Assembly (NCBI GenBank): GCA_002389385.1
Contig: DGOK01000033.1
Location: forward strand, 1-37,311
Length of the DNA: 37,311 nt
Direction of reading: 5' to 3'
Origin: Rhodospirillaceae bacterium UBA4468
Lineage (GTDB): Bacteria; Pseudomonadota; Alphaproteobacteria; Rhodospirillales; Casp-alpha2
Part shown: piece by piece, positions 1 through 7,907 of the stretch
Layout of the letters: each line of letters begins with the position of its first letter
How positions within the stretch are numbered: position 1 is the stretch's first letter
Program-made: the position numbers and the translations under genes
Notes under the pieces: model-generated
What the model saw: only the letters and a program-made list of their open reading frames with translations
The model's database searches: none
What the model was told of the DNA's origin: nothing

Positions 1-1
1 G

Positions 2-904
2 ACTGTGACGCTCTTAACGGCAGAAGGTCCCTATGCTGATTTGATTAATTATGGTCAGACAAAAATTGACGCGGATATCCTCAATGTCTCTATCACAGCA
101 GGGTTTATTTATTCAGACAGTCCAAAATGTGGGATGTCAGTGATAGTCACCTCACGGGATAAGCCAAAACCTGCGCAGGAATTAGCCAAAGAAATTGCTA
201 CAATGGCGTGGAGCGACAGGGCGCGGTTCAAGAAGGATTTAATATCATTATCGTCAGCGACTGAGCTTGCTGCGTCAGTAGGTCGGGATGCTTCTTTGCT
301 TCCGCATATCATGGCCGACGTGGCAGATAACCCAGGTGGCGGTGGAAGTGGTAACACGACGTTTGTTGCCAAAGCTTTCATTGACGCTGGTGTGGAAGGG
401 GCATTTATTGGCCTTCTGATTGATGGGGCGGTTGCGGCCAAAGCTCATGAAGTAAGAGAAGGTGGTCGGTTTAGTGCGTCTTTTAATGAAAACCCAAGAA
501 CAGAGTTTGATGCCCCTCTGACGATTGATGTCGTTGTTGAGAAACTTACAAATGGCTCATTCGTTGGAAGACGTGGACTGATGAATGGTCGTGGTGTTGA
601 ACTTGGACCCTGTGCGTTGTTGTCGTGTGGAGGCGTCAAAATTGGCGTGGCGAGTAATCGCAAGCAATGTGCAGATCCTGTGATGATCGAACAATTTGGA
701 CTCAACATTGCGGACTTGCGAACGGTTGTTGTGAAGTCCCGTGGGCATTTCCGTGCCGGGTATGATGAGTTCTTTCCACCTGAACGCACCCTGGAGCTCG
801 ATTGTCCCGGGCTAACATCTCCTGTCTTAAGTAATTTTAAGTGGGGAGAATTGTGTCGTCCGGTGTATCCGCTGGACGAGGAGGCGACGTGGTCCGGTAT
901 TTAG
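2..904 (+). CDS. MlrC-like M81 family protein, C-terminal part (cut by window edge)
   Basis: This frame is open from the first bases of the window, so the N-terminus lies outside; about 300 residues are visible where MlrC-type proteins are usually close to 490-500. The visible part matches the MlrC C-terminal region: a DNPGGGGSGNTT segment near visible residue 109 and a closing RPVYPLDEE segment. MlrC was named for the microcystin degradation pathway, but most bacterial homologues are general hydrolases of unknown substrate, often beside catabolic genes. The metal-binding N-terminal half cannot be checked here. The GTG at base 5 is just an in-frame codon. The stop overlaps the start of the next small gene by 16 bases, so the two are probably cotranscribed. 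The family is fairly sure; the substrate is unknown. Confidence 0.85.
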   Translation, partial: TVTLLTAEGPYADLINYGQTKIDADILNVSITAGFIYSDSPKCGMSVIVTSRDKPKPAQELAKEIATMAWSDRARFKKDLISLSSATELAASVGRDASLLPHIMADVADNPGGGGSGNTTFVAKAFIDAGVEGAFIGLLIDGAVAAKAHEVREGGRFSASFNENPRTEFDAPLTIDVVVEKLTNGSFVGRRGLMNGRGVELGPCALLSCGGVKIGVASNRKQCADPVMIEQFGLNIADLRTVVVKSRGHFRAGYDEFFPPERTLELDCPGLTSPVLSNFKWGELCRPVYPLDEEATWSGI

Positions 905-1119
905 GCCTGTTTTTATTCGCGGGTGCGGTACTTGGTTCATCTGTTGCAGATGCGGCAGATGACCAAAACACTTTGAAACCAGAGGCACTCATTCAACGAG
1001 GCTACGGTCAACACGATGCCTGCTTTGGTGACAAATACGAAAGCGATGAGGATTTAAAGACCGGCAACGAGCTCAGCGTGGAGCAGATACTCGAACTCTT
1101 AACGCAACCCGGTGCCTAG
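889..1119 (+). CDS. Small exported protein of unknown function (76 aa)
   Basis: The open frame extends further upstream, but the GTG at 889 is the better start: it has a GAGGAGG ribosome binding site at about 878-884 and gives a clean signal peptide. Residues 1-22 are a short basic start, a hydrophobic core (LGLFLFAGAVLG) and a VADA-A type signal peptidase I site. The mature part is about 54 residues, acidic, with a single Cys in a HDACFGDKYESDED segment. I recognise no family. It overlaps the end of the MlrC-like gene by 16 bases and ends 3 bases from the end of the convergent BKACE gene. A periplasmic location is likely, but no function can be given. Confidence 0.6.
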   Translation: MVRYLGLFLFAGAVLGSSVADAADDQNTLKPEALIQRGYGQHDACFGDKYESDEDLKTGNELSVEQILELLTQPGA

Positions 1120-1122
1120 TCC

Positions 1123-2031
1123 TCAATCCATCCCTAACATTTCCTGGGTCTCAGCTGGCGTTGCAGGTGTGCGGCCAAATCCTTCAGCCATATGCGCCAA
1201 GCGTTTAACCAGCTCTGCGTTCGTTGGTGTACCGAGTTCAGGGTATGGGTAATCTCCCAAGCCTATTGCCACATGTCCTCCAGCCTCTAGAGCAACGGCG
1301 GCGGGTCCAAACAGATTTCCAACTTTGTTATTCACTGTCCATTCATAGCGAAAACCCTTTGGCAGGAATTCAAGATGTGCCATGAGCCCGCGAATATTCC
1401 CTGGATGGCCGCCGAAATACCCTGAATCAGATAGGGCAAATAGCAAATACGCTGGTTGTTCAATGTGACCCATGTCAAGAAATGCTTCGAACATGCGCGT
1501 AAAGGGTATCGTCCAGGAAACCATTGCTGGTTTAACGCCGGCTTCCTTCATGCGCTCGGCAAAGTACGCGCATGTTTTGGGTGTATTCACATAAGCTAAC
1601 TCATCTGTTTTCATCTTCTTTGCATCACGGTCATATATATCGACGTTGGTGGAGCCGATATCGATCGGTGCAAAGTCTGGCTTTAAGTCGGGATCTTCTG
1701 CAGCCTTCAAGATGTGCTGAAGTCGGTCTCCATCAGATTTTTTTAATGTCACCTGACCCAGGGTTGGGTGAATCATAATATCTGATGCCGCACGAATTTT
1801 CCGGATTGTCTCAAAATAGACATCAGGGTCGTGGTTTGGTGAACCATCCGCATTGCGTGCGTGATAGTGACAGATTGATGCCCCTGCTTCGCGGCACTGC
1901 GCAGCTGCTTCTGCAATTTCATCCGGCGTAAAAGGTACGTTTGGATTTACATCACGAGGCATATATTCGTTTACACGCGCTTCGATGATCAGCTTTTTAC
2001 CAAAGCCAGGAACTGTTGATTGAAAACTCAT
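1123..2031 (-). CDS. DUF849 / beta-keto acid cleavage enzyme (BKACE) family protein
   Basis: A 302-residue TIM-barrel protein of the BKACE family, whose members condense a beta-keto acid with acetyl-CoA and split it into acetoacetate and a new CoA ester. The start is MSFQ at 2031, not the frame's first ATG at 2061: a GGGAGGTG ribosome binding site lies just before it and the upstream gene stops 1 base away. Visible are an early EARVNE segment (about 17-22), the HxH metal-binding pair in CHYHARN (His55, His57), and the typical C-terminal region. The segment that in characterised members reads R-V-G-L-E-D here reads A-I-G-L-G-D, so the usual Glu metal ligand appears to be Gly. It is the last gene of the ECH-SDR-SDR-BKACE operon. 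Substrate unknown. Confidence 0.88.
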   Translation of the reverse strand: MSFQSTVPGFGKKLIIEARVNEYMPRDVNPNVPFTPDEIAEAAAQCREAGASICHYHARNADGSPNHDPDVYFETIRKIRAASDIMIHPTLGQVTLKKSDGDRLQHILKAAEDPDLKPDFAPIDIGSTNVDIYDRDAKKMKTDELAYVNTPKTCAYFAERMKEAGVKPAMVSWTIPFTRMFEAFLDMGHIEQPAYLLFALSDSGYFGGHPGNIRGLMAHLEFLPKGFRYEWTVNNKVGNLFGPAAVALEAGGHVAIGLGDYPYPELGTPTNAELVKRLAHMAEGFGRTPATPAETQEMLGMD

Positions 2032-2032
2032 T

Positions 2033-2788
2033 TTAAGCACCTCCCATATACATGCCGCCATTCACATGTAGGCATTGTCCCGTCACATAAGCACCCTCAG
2101 GCTTGCATAGGTGCGTCACCATGCTTGCGACCTCAGCCATGGACCCTAAACGCTCGATAGGGCGCTCTATGCCACCCGTAGAGCGATTTCCGGCTGAGGC
2201 ACCACGAACCGTCTCAATATGCCCCGGTGCGACACAGTTTGCCGTAATGTTGAATTCGCCGTGTTCAATGGCAATGGCTCTGGTCAAGCCGAGGAGACCC
2301 ATTTTTGCAGCGGTAACATGGGCTCTGTTCGGTGTTAACAAATGCAAGGTTGATCCGCCGATAGTCACGACCCGGCCATATTTCTGCTCAATCATCATGG
2401 GAATGGCAGCTTTCAGGCAATAGAAGGGGGCATTTAGGTCGACATTCATAACCTCATGCCATTCCTCAATAGGAATATCGACAAACGGTTGCTGACGTCT
2501 GATTGCTGCATTGCAGACCAGAATATCAAGGCGCCCAAAGGTATTCTTGGCCGTTGTCATCAAATGGGCTGCTGCTTCAGGTTCGGTGACATCTGCCATG
2601 CATACAGTGCTTTGTCCGCCGATTGAACGAATTTCACGTGCAACAGATTGTGCAGCGGCTTTATCACTGCGCCCGTTTACAACGATGGCCGCACCTTCAC
2701 GTGCGAGCTGCAAAGCGATCTCGCGTCCAATATTGCGTGCGGAACCAGTGATGACAGCAACTTGTCCTTTAAGGGGTGTTTCTGACAT
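2033..2788 (-). CDS. Short-chain dehydrogenase/reductase (SDR), paralog 1, lacking catalytic Tyr
   Basis: A 251-residue classical-length SDR with Rossmann motif TGSARNIG (residues 14-21), NAA (93-95), Asn115 and the Ser/Lys region (Ser146, Lys162). At the usual catalytic Tyr, four residues before the Lys, there is Val158, with His157 next to it. The family normally oxidises or reduces hydroxyl/keto groups with NAD(P)(H); without the Tyr this copy may catalyse something else or be impaired. It is closely similar to the preceding SDR gene (tandem duplication). Its ATG overlaps the stop of that gene in a TAATG, and its own last Gly-Gly codons provide the ribosome binding site for the BKACE gene. 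Probably acts on an acyl or keto-acid intermediate of this operon. Confidence 0.9.
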   Translation of the reverse strand: MSETPLKGQVAVITGSARNIGREIALQLAREGAAIVVNGRSDKAAAQSVAREIRSIGGQSTVCMADVTEPEAAAHLMTTAKNTFGRLDILVCNAAIRRQQPFVDIPIEEWHEVMNVDLNAPFYCLKAAIPMMIEQKYGRVVTIGGSTLHLLTPNRAHVTAAKMGLLGLTRAIAIEHGEFNITANCVAPGHIETVRGASAGNRSTGGIERPIERLGSMAEVASMVTHLCKPEGAYVTGQCLHVNGGMYMGGA

Positions 2789-3543
2789 TAGCTACCTCCC
2801 AAGTACAAACCACCATTCACATGCATGATTTGCCCCGTTACATAGGCAGACTCTGGCAGACAAAGATGACGCACCATTGATGCAATCTCATCACTTGTCC
2901 CCATGCGATCGATTGGCGCATTAATCTTATGATCTGGTCTGACGCCTGCTGAGGCTGGGCGGACAGTATCGATAAATCCAGGAGAGACACAGTTAACGGT
3001 GACACCGTCAGCTGCAAATTCAACGGCAAGGCCGCGGGTAAATCCAGCCAACCCAGATTTGGAAACCAGGTTATGGACGCGTGTGCTTGTACCAACATGC
3101 CAGGAAATACCGCCAAGCGTAACAATGCGGCCCCATCCGGCTTCTTTCATACTTGGGAGGCATGCCTGCGCGCAGAAAAATGCACCATCCAAAGTAATAT
3201 CCAGAACATTACGCCACTGTGCGTGGGTCATCTCAAGGAAAGGAACCTGTCCACGTGACGATGCATTCAGGACGAGTATATCCATACCGCCGAGTTCATC
3301 CTTAGCACGTGCAACCATAGCATTAACGGCATCCACATCTGTGACATTTGTCAAGCATGCAATGGCGTTTCCGCCTTTGGCTTTGATCTCGGAAACGACT
3401 GTGTCAGCAGCATCTTGATCGGAAACAGCATTTACAACAATCGAAGCACCTTCATCAGCAAGTTGATGGGCAATCGCGCGTCCGATATTACGTGCAGAAC
3501 CTGTTACTAGGGCAACTTTGCCCGCTAGCTTTTGATCACTCAT
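2788..3543 (-). CDS. Short-chain dehydrogenase/reductase (SDR), paralog 2, lacking catalytic Tyr and Asn
   Basis: A 251-residue SDR, same length and plan as its neighbour: TGSARNIG at 14-21, NAS at 93-95, the Ser147 and Lys162 region, and a C-terminal HVNGG segment. The catalytic Tyr position carries Asn158, and the tetrad Asn position carries Asp115, so two of four catalytic residues deviate from the classical set. His157 precedes position 158, as in paralog 1. The gene starts 11 bases after the crotonase gene and overlaps the next SDR by one base, so it belongs to the same operon. The retained dinucleotide-binding motif suggests it still binds NAD(P). Duplication followed by divergence is the simplest reading. 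The family is sure; the reaction is unknown. Confidence 0.9.
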   Translation of the reverse strand: MSDQKLAGKVALVTGSARNIGRAIAHQLADEGASIVVNAVSDQDAADTVVSEIKAKGGNAIACLTNVTDVDAVNAMVARAKDELGGMDILVLNASSRGQVPFLEMTHAQWRNVLDITLDGAFFCAQACLPSMKEAGWGRIVTLGGISWHVGTSTRVHNLVSKSGLAGFTRGLAVEFAADGVTVNCVSPGFIDTVRPASAGVRPDHKINAPIDRMGTSDEIASMVRHLCLPESAYVTGQIMHVNGGLYLGGS

Positions 3544-3554
3544 AATTCTCTCCC

Positions 3555-4370
3555 TTATTCGCCAGTGAAGTCCGGCTTTTGTTTGTTAACAAAGGCCATT
3601 ACGCCTTTACGAAAATCTTTGCTCATCGCACATTTCACAAAACTTTGTGTCTCAGCAGTCAACTGGTCTGAGATGCTCGTCGTTGAGCTTTGAAGTAATA
3701 GACGCTTAGTTTCCCCATAGGCATATGTAGGTCCACTGGCTAAACGTGCGGCAAGTTTATCAACTTCGGCATCGAATGCGTCGGCTGGGACAACCTTGTT
3801 TATTAAACCAAGCTCGAGCGCTTTTTCAGGACCAAATCGATCTCCAAGCAATGCGATCTCCATCGCGTGCTTCATGCCAACGGTACGAGGGAGGTACCAT
3901 GTGGAGCCGCCGTCTGGGCTTGTTCCGAGATGGCAATAGGCAAGGGTGAAAATCCCACCTTCTGCTGCGATCACAAGATCACAACCCAGCATGAGGCTAA
4001 ACCCGGCCCCTGCAACGGCACCTTTAACAGCAGCAACGACGGGTACATTTAAGGCATTCATATTTTCAACAACGATATGGATGCGCCCAAGGATGGAGCT
4101 AAACCAGGCTTTGGTTTCTGCATCATCTTGAGCCTCGTCAAAGCGTTTCTTGAAACGCTTTACGTCACCACCGGCCATGAAATGGTCACCTGCGCCAGTC
4201 AGGACGACACAGCGCACGTCAGCATTTTGAAGAAGGGCGCCAGTGATATCTATCAAGGCGGTGACGACATCATCATTGATGGCGTTCAAGCTGTCGGGAC
4301 GGTTGATTGTAATGGTTGCGACTGCGTCCATGATATCAAGACGCACAGTGTCGTTTGGTGATGCGATCAT
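3555..4370 (-). CDS. Enoyl-CoA hydratase/isomerase (crotonase) family protein
   Basis: A 271-residue crotonase-fold protein, first gene of the minus-strand operon. The CoA oxyanion-hole pieces are present: MAGGDV near residue 65-70 and AGAGFSL near 120-126. The two catalytic Glu of true enoyl-CoA hydratases are not: Ser125 sits at the first position and no Glu at the second, while a SPDGGS segment (Asp153) resembles isomerase-type crotonases such as PaaG. An isomerase, hydrolase or other CoA-ester reaction is therefore more likely than hydration. The start at 4370 is preceded by GGAGAGG, 11 bases upstream, which lies in one arm of an inverted repeat. The operon continues with two SDRs and a BKACE enzyme. 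Confidence 0.9.
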   Translation of the reverse strand: MIASPNDTVRLDIMDAVATITINRPDSLNAINDDVVTALIDITGALLQNADVRCVVLTGAGDHFMAGGDVKRFKKRFDEAQDDAETKAWFSSILGRIHIVVENMNALNVPVVAAVKGAVAGAGFSLMLGCDLVIAAEGGIFTLAYCHLGTSPDGGSTWYLPRTVGMKHAMEIALLGDRFGPEKALELGLINKVVPADAFDAEVDKLAARLASGPTYAYGETKRLLLQSSTTSISDQLTAETQSFVKCAMSKDFRKGVMAFVNKQKPDFTGE

Positions 4371-4381
4371 GGCACCGAATT

Positions 4382-4447
4382 CCTCTCCAATGTTTTAGCT
4401 GTGTTAGCACAGACTCTTAGTGCCAGTTTAACCGACAGTTGGAGAGG
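4382..4447 (-). promoter_or_regulatory. Inverted repeat covering the crotonase ribosome binding site
   Basis: The arms CCTCTCCAA (4382-4390) and TTGGAGAGG (4439-4447) are perfect complements separated by 48 bases. Inside the loop is a second small hairpin, CTGTG-TTAG-CACAG (4400-4413). In the minus-strand mRNA of the crotonase operon, the arm nearer the gene contains GGAGAGG, the best ribosome binding site for that gene, so pairing of the arms could hide it. It may instead be a two-site DNA operator. The structure is seen; the function is inferred. Confidence 0.45.
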
Positions 4448-4483
4448 GAACTAGAGCGGAGTCGAAAATATCTGCTTATTTAA

Positions 4484-5284
4484 TTAGCTGCCTGGCTGTT
4501 TCTGCCAATATTCAATATTCAGATTGCGGATCATATCGTCATGGCTAAATTCGAGGCATCGACGCAGACCGCCTACGGAATATGTACTTTTGCCGCTAAC
4601 GCAGTCATCGAATGCTTCGCGTGCACCGCTGAAGCCAATATTATCAGTCGGTAGCGGAATTTCATCGCCGATAGATTTCTGCCACAGACCATCAAATGTG
4701 TTTGAAGCAACAGGGCCGTCACTTGGGAGTGCAGCATTCAATTTTGCGAGAAGCTGAGCAGAAGCTGCTTCAGGTTTATCATCCACATATCCTTGGCTAT
4801 GTGTTCGAAGCGAGTCTGTCACGAACGCGATTTCATCATCAGTGAGGGGATTAGGATCGTTCGCTTGCGGTACTGGAATAAGGGACGCTTGTGGCCAAAC
4901 AACCAATTTTGCTGTTGTTGCGCCTAAGGATTTAAGGCGGCCCAATTCCACACTTGCTGCAACCGCCATGAAGCCACGGTTTTCAACAAAGGTCATATGC
5001 TTGCCGGCGGGGACGAGTACTTCAGCGCCTTTCTCGTCCATCAAAACGAGCGTAAAATGCTCAGACTTTGCCGGGACGTATGCCGTTCCCATGCTTGGGG
5101 CAGGGCGTTCGCGCTGGAGGCAGTATGTCGAAAGTTGTGCCGCACAAATCCCATCACTACATGTGAGCTCAATACCGCTTTCAACTGGTAATGCTGCGAG
5201 TATCTGCGGTGCGGCTGTAGCGGGTGATGTGATTGGAAGTATTGAGATTGCAACGGTAGCGGCAATAATCAGATGACGTTTCAT
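4484..5284 (-). CDS. Secreted protein of unknown function, tandem paralog A (266 aa)
   Basis: A 266-residue protein with a clear signal peptide: KR at the start, a hydrophobic core through residue about 20, and cleavage near ATAA-PQ. I recognise no named family. It aligns along its whole length with the next gene: five Cys at matching places (a C-x4-C-x6-C group ending in a shared YCLQRER motif near 54-60, and two Cys near the C-terminus around a STYSVGGLRRCLE segment), plus a shared DPNPLTDDEIA segment in the middle. Odd cysteine number and periplasmic export suggest disulfides, or a pairing between the two proteins. A ribosome binding site (CAGGAGAAGG) lies just before the ATG. It follows paralog B by 57 bases and is probably in the same transcript. 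Function unknown. Confidence 0.75.
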   Translation of the reverse strand: MKRHLIIAATVAISILPITSPATAAPQILAALPVESGIELTCSDGICAAQLSTYCLQRERPAPSMGTAYVPAKSEHFTLVLMDEKGAEVLVPAGKHMTFVENRGFMAVAASVELGRLKSLGATTAKLVVWPQASLIPVPQANDPNPLTDDEIAFVTDSLRTHSQGYVDDKPEAASAQLLAKLNAALPSDGPVASNTFDGLWQKSIGDEIPLPTDNIGFSGAREAFDDCVSGKSTYSVGGLRRCLEFSHDDMIRNLNIEYWQKQPGS

Positions 5285-5325
5285 GGGTAATACCTTCTCC
5301 TGTAAGTGTGGAAAAGGCCTCCTGC

Positions 5326-5343
5326 GATCTAGATTTCTAGATC
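5326..5343. repeat. Perfect 8-bp inverted repeat at the stop of paralog B
   Basis: GATCTAGA-TT-TCTAGATC is a perfect hairpin with a 2-base loop. It overlaps the TGA stop of paralog B and lies in the 57-base gap before paralog A. It has low GC and no T-run, so it is more likely an RNA-processing or stability element, or chance, than a strong terminator. Confidence 0.4.
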
Positions 5344-6145
5344 AGTAGCCAGGTTGGCTTTCCCAATAATCCGTGTTCAGTCGCATGATCGTACTGTCAT
5401 GCTTGTATTCGAGGCAGCTTTTGATGCCACCCATGGAATGGTAGGACGTGCGCCCTTGGCACCAGTCATAAATCTCACGTGCTTTGCGGATACCTTCGGA
5501 ATTCGCAGGATGTGACGGGCCAAGTCCTTGAATGACGTCATGCCAAAGCTGTTCAAGGGTCTCAGCATTCGCGGGAGCCTTTGGAATAATTGTTGCGGTC
5601 ATGCGGTTGATCACGCCTGCAGCTTCGGCATCCGGGAGTGCATCAACGATCTCGTTCCCGTGATCACGAAGCGAACCCGTTGCGTACGCAATCTCTTGTT
5701 CAGAGATTGGGTTTGGATCGCCTTCTTTAGGCTCTGGGATCAGCGCAGCACCATCAGACACGATGATTTTTGCCGAAACACCGCCAAGCTTAGCCAAGGC
5801 TTTTTTGCTAATAACAACGTTTACGGCTGAATACCCTCGGCTGCTGCGGAATGTCATGTGATCAGAAGCTGGCAAAGATGTTTCTGTGCCATTCTTATCA
5901 ATCACGACAAGTGCAAACTGGTCCTTAGCCGCAGGCAAATACGCCTGACCAGTCGTCGGGACATCACGTTCGCGTTGCAGGCAATAGCTACTTAGGGAAG
6001 TTGTACAGATACTGCTGCCACAGCTCATTTGTTGTGAGCCTAAGGACGCCATAACGGCAAGGACTTGAGGTGCAGCAGATACAGGACAGGCCGAAAGCCC
6101 AACGGCGATCGATGCAGCACCTAAAATGGTAACTAAATTTTTCAT
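5342..6145 (-). CDS. Secreted or lipoprotein-like protein of unknown function, tandem paralog B (267 aa)
   Basis: The frame is open back to 6235, but MKNLVTIL at 6145 gives a normal signal sequence and the same length (267 residues) as paralog A. Residues 17-20 read L-S-A-C, which fits a lipobox, and a VSA-AP signal peptidase I site follows at once, so it could be either a lipoprotein or a soluble periplasmic protein. Shared with paralog A are the C-x4-C-x6-C group with YCLQRER, DPNPISEQEIA, and a C-terminal SYHSMGGIKSCLE segment followed by an NTDYWESQPG end. No known family recognised. It is the first of the two genes and is divergent from the rhodanese gene, with 141 bases between them for both promoters. 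Confidence 0.75.
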   Translation of the reverse strand: MKNLVTILGAASIAVGLSACPVSAAPQVLAVMASLGSQQMSCGSSICTTSLSSYCLQRERDVPTTGQAYLPAAKDQFALVVIDKNGTETSLPASDHMTFRSSRGYSAVNVVISKKALAKLGGVSAKIIVSDGAALIPEPKEGDPNPISEQEIAYATGSLRDHGNEIVDALPDAEAAGVINRMTATIIPKAPANAETLEQLWHDVIQGLGPSHPANSEGIRKAREIYDWCQGRTSYHSMGGIKSCLEYKHDSTIMRLNTDYWESQPGY

Positions 6146-6286
6146 GTCTAATTTTCGCCTTAAATGTAGTAAAAATGCAAGAAGTTTGGTTAATTTTCCC
6201 AAAAACGTGAACAACACACCGCGCAGAGTTGACACTCATGATGGCACTCGCGACGATAGCTTCCTGATTTTTGGGAGAGAATACTC

Positions 6287-7888
6287 ATGACGATAAGCAA
6301 TGCTCGGATATTGGATGCAAAGGCCGTTCGGTCGCTCATAATGGCACGAGATGAACAAGAAGTTGCGGTGCTTGATGTCCGCCCTGGCGGCACTTTTGGT
6401 GATGCGCATTTGTTATGGGCAAATTCAGTCCCATTAACGTCATTGGAGATCGAAATCCTGGACCGTGTTCCAAGATTGGATACGCCGGTCATCTTGTGTG
6501 GTTTCGATGAAAACGACGATAACATTGTTTCGCGTGCTGCAGGTAAGATGGCTGTTATGGGGTATAAAGATATTTCCTACCTCGAAGGCGGTGTGAAAGC
6601 TTGGGAGAAAGCCGGGTTCGAGGTTTTCTCCGGCGTTAACGTGCCGTCCAAGGCATTTGGCGAATTTGTTGAGCATACCTATGACACGCCGCGTATCCCA
6701 GCTCTGGACGTTCAGAAAATGATAGATGATGGCGAAGACATGGTCGTCTTGGATTCTCGTCCAATGTCTGAATTCCGCAGTATGAATATTCCTATGGGGG
6801 TCGATGTGCCGGGTGCCGAACTGGCATTGCGTGTCCACGATATTGCCCCAAATCCAGAAACGATAGTTGTGGTCAATTGTGCAGGTCGAACGCGTTCAAT
6901 CATTGGCTGCCAATCGCTCAAGAATGCAGGTATTCCAAACAAGGTCGTCGCGCTTGAGAATGGCACAATGGGCTGGCACTTGGCTGGGCTTGATCTGGAA
7001 TATGGAAACGAGCGGCGCTATGGCGAATTGAGCGTAGAAGGCCTAAAGCGTGCCAAGGCCTGTGCTGCGCATGTGCGTGAACGGTTTGGCGTTCAGACGA
7101 TTGATAAAGCAACCTTGGCAACATGGTGCGTGGAAAAAAATCGAACGACATACATTCTTGATGTGCGCGATCCGGAAGAATTTAACGAAGCACATATTCC
7201 GAATTCCAGGCCTGCGCCGGGTGGACAGTTGGTACAGGCAACAGATCGGTACGTTGGTACGCTGGGTGCGCGCATCGTCTGTGTAGATGATAATGGTGTC
7301 CGGGCGATGATGACGGCATCTTGGTTGGTCCAACTTGGCTGGGAAGCTGTTGTATTAGTGCCAGGTGCTATTGAAATGTCGGAAACAGGTGCTCATAAAC
7401 CACCTATGCTCGCGTTGCCGTCTGTGCCTGAAATCGATGCCACAGCGCTCGCGGCACGAATGATTCAGACACACGTTATTGATCTTGGTGATAGCTTAAG
7501 CCACCGAACGAGCCACATCCCTGGAAGCCGTTTTGCTATTCGCGCGCATCTTCCAGAAAACCTTGGTGAATTATCAGATGATCGGCCGATTGTACTGACA
7601 TCTAGTGACGAAAATATTGCGACTTATGCTGCCGCGGATCTTATCGCTGCAGGATTCGATCGCGATGTTATGGTTCTTAAAGGCGGTTCCAAGGCATGGA
7701 AAGAGGCTGGATTACCCATGACAGACGGATTCGAAAATAACCTTGATGAAAGTGTCGATGTTTGGTACCGGCCTTATGATATGGATGATGCTCAGGAAGG
7801 TGCAATGAAGCAATATCTGAGTTGGGAAGTAAATTTGGTCGCGCAAATAGAGCGGGACGGCACCACGAATTTCAAGATATTCGATTGA
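6287..7888 (+). CDS. Protein with four tandem rhodanese domains
   Basis: A 533-residue cytoplasmic protein made of four rhodanese-like repeats, at roughly 8-115, 135-240, 270-370 and 385-485. Rhodaneses carry sulfur as a persulfide on a loop Cys. Domain 1 has Cys71 in a CGFDEND loop, domain 2 has Cys198 in NCAGRTRS (the most typical loop), domain 3 has Cys332 in CVDDNGV, and domain 4 has no Cys at that place (TSSDEN). So three domains may be active and one is probably structural. A GGGAGAG ribosome binding site precedes the ATG. The next gene, a decarboxylating-type dehydrogenase, follows after 19 bases. Related multi-rhodanese proteins are annotated only generally; the acceptor is unknown. 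Confidence 0.88.
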   Translation: MTISNARILDAKAVRSLIMARDEQEVAVLDVRPGGTFGDAHLLWANSVPLTSLEIEILDRVPRLDTPVILCGFDENDDNIVSRAAGKMAVMGYKDISYLEGGVKAWEKAGFEVFSGVNVPSKAFGEFVEHTYDTPRIPALDVQKMIDDGEDMVVLDSRPMSEFRSMNIPMGVDVPGAELALRVHDIAPNPETIVVVNCAGRTRSIIGCQSLKNAGIPNKVVALENGTMGWHLAGLDLEYGNERRYGELSVEGLKRAKACAAHVRERFGVQTIDKATLATWCVEKNRTTYILDVRDPEEFNEAHIPNSRPAPGGQLVQATDRYVGTLGARIVCVDDNGVRAMMTASWLVQLGWEAVVLVPGAIEMSETGAHKPPMLALPSVPEIDATALAARMIQTHVIDLGDSLSHRTSHIPGSRFAIRAHLPENLGELSDDRPIVLTSSDENIATYAAADLIAAGFDRDVMVLKGGSKAWKEAGLPMTDGFENNLDESVDVWYRPYDMDDAQEGAMKQYLSWEVNLVAQIERDGTTNFKIFD

Positions 7889-7907
7889 TTAGACAGCAAC
7901 GACAAAT

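Noticed and set aside
3..789. Minus-strand open frames opposite the MlrC-like gene
   Set aside because: Shadow frames of a well-conserved gene; composition is unlike a real protein and there are no start signals.
6229..6257. TTGACA at 6229 as a promoter for the rhodanese gene
   Set aside because: No acceptable -10 hexamer at 16-18 bases; kept out as unsupported.
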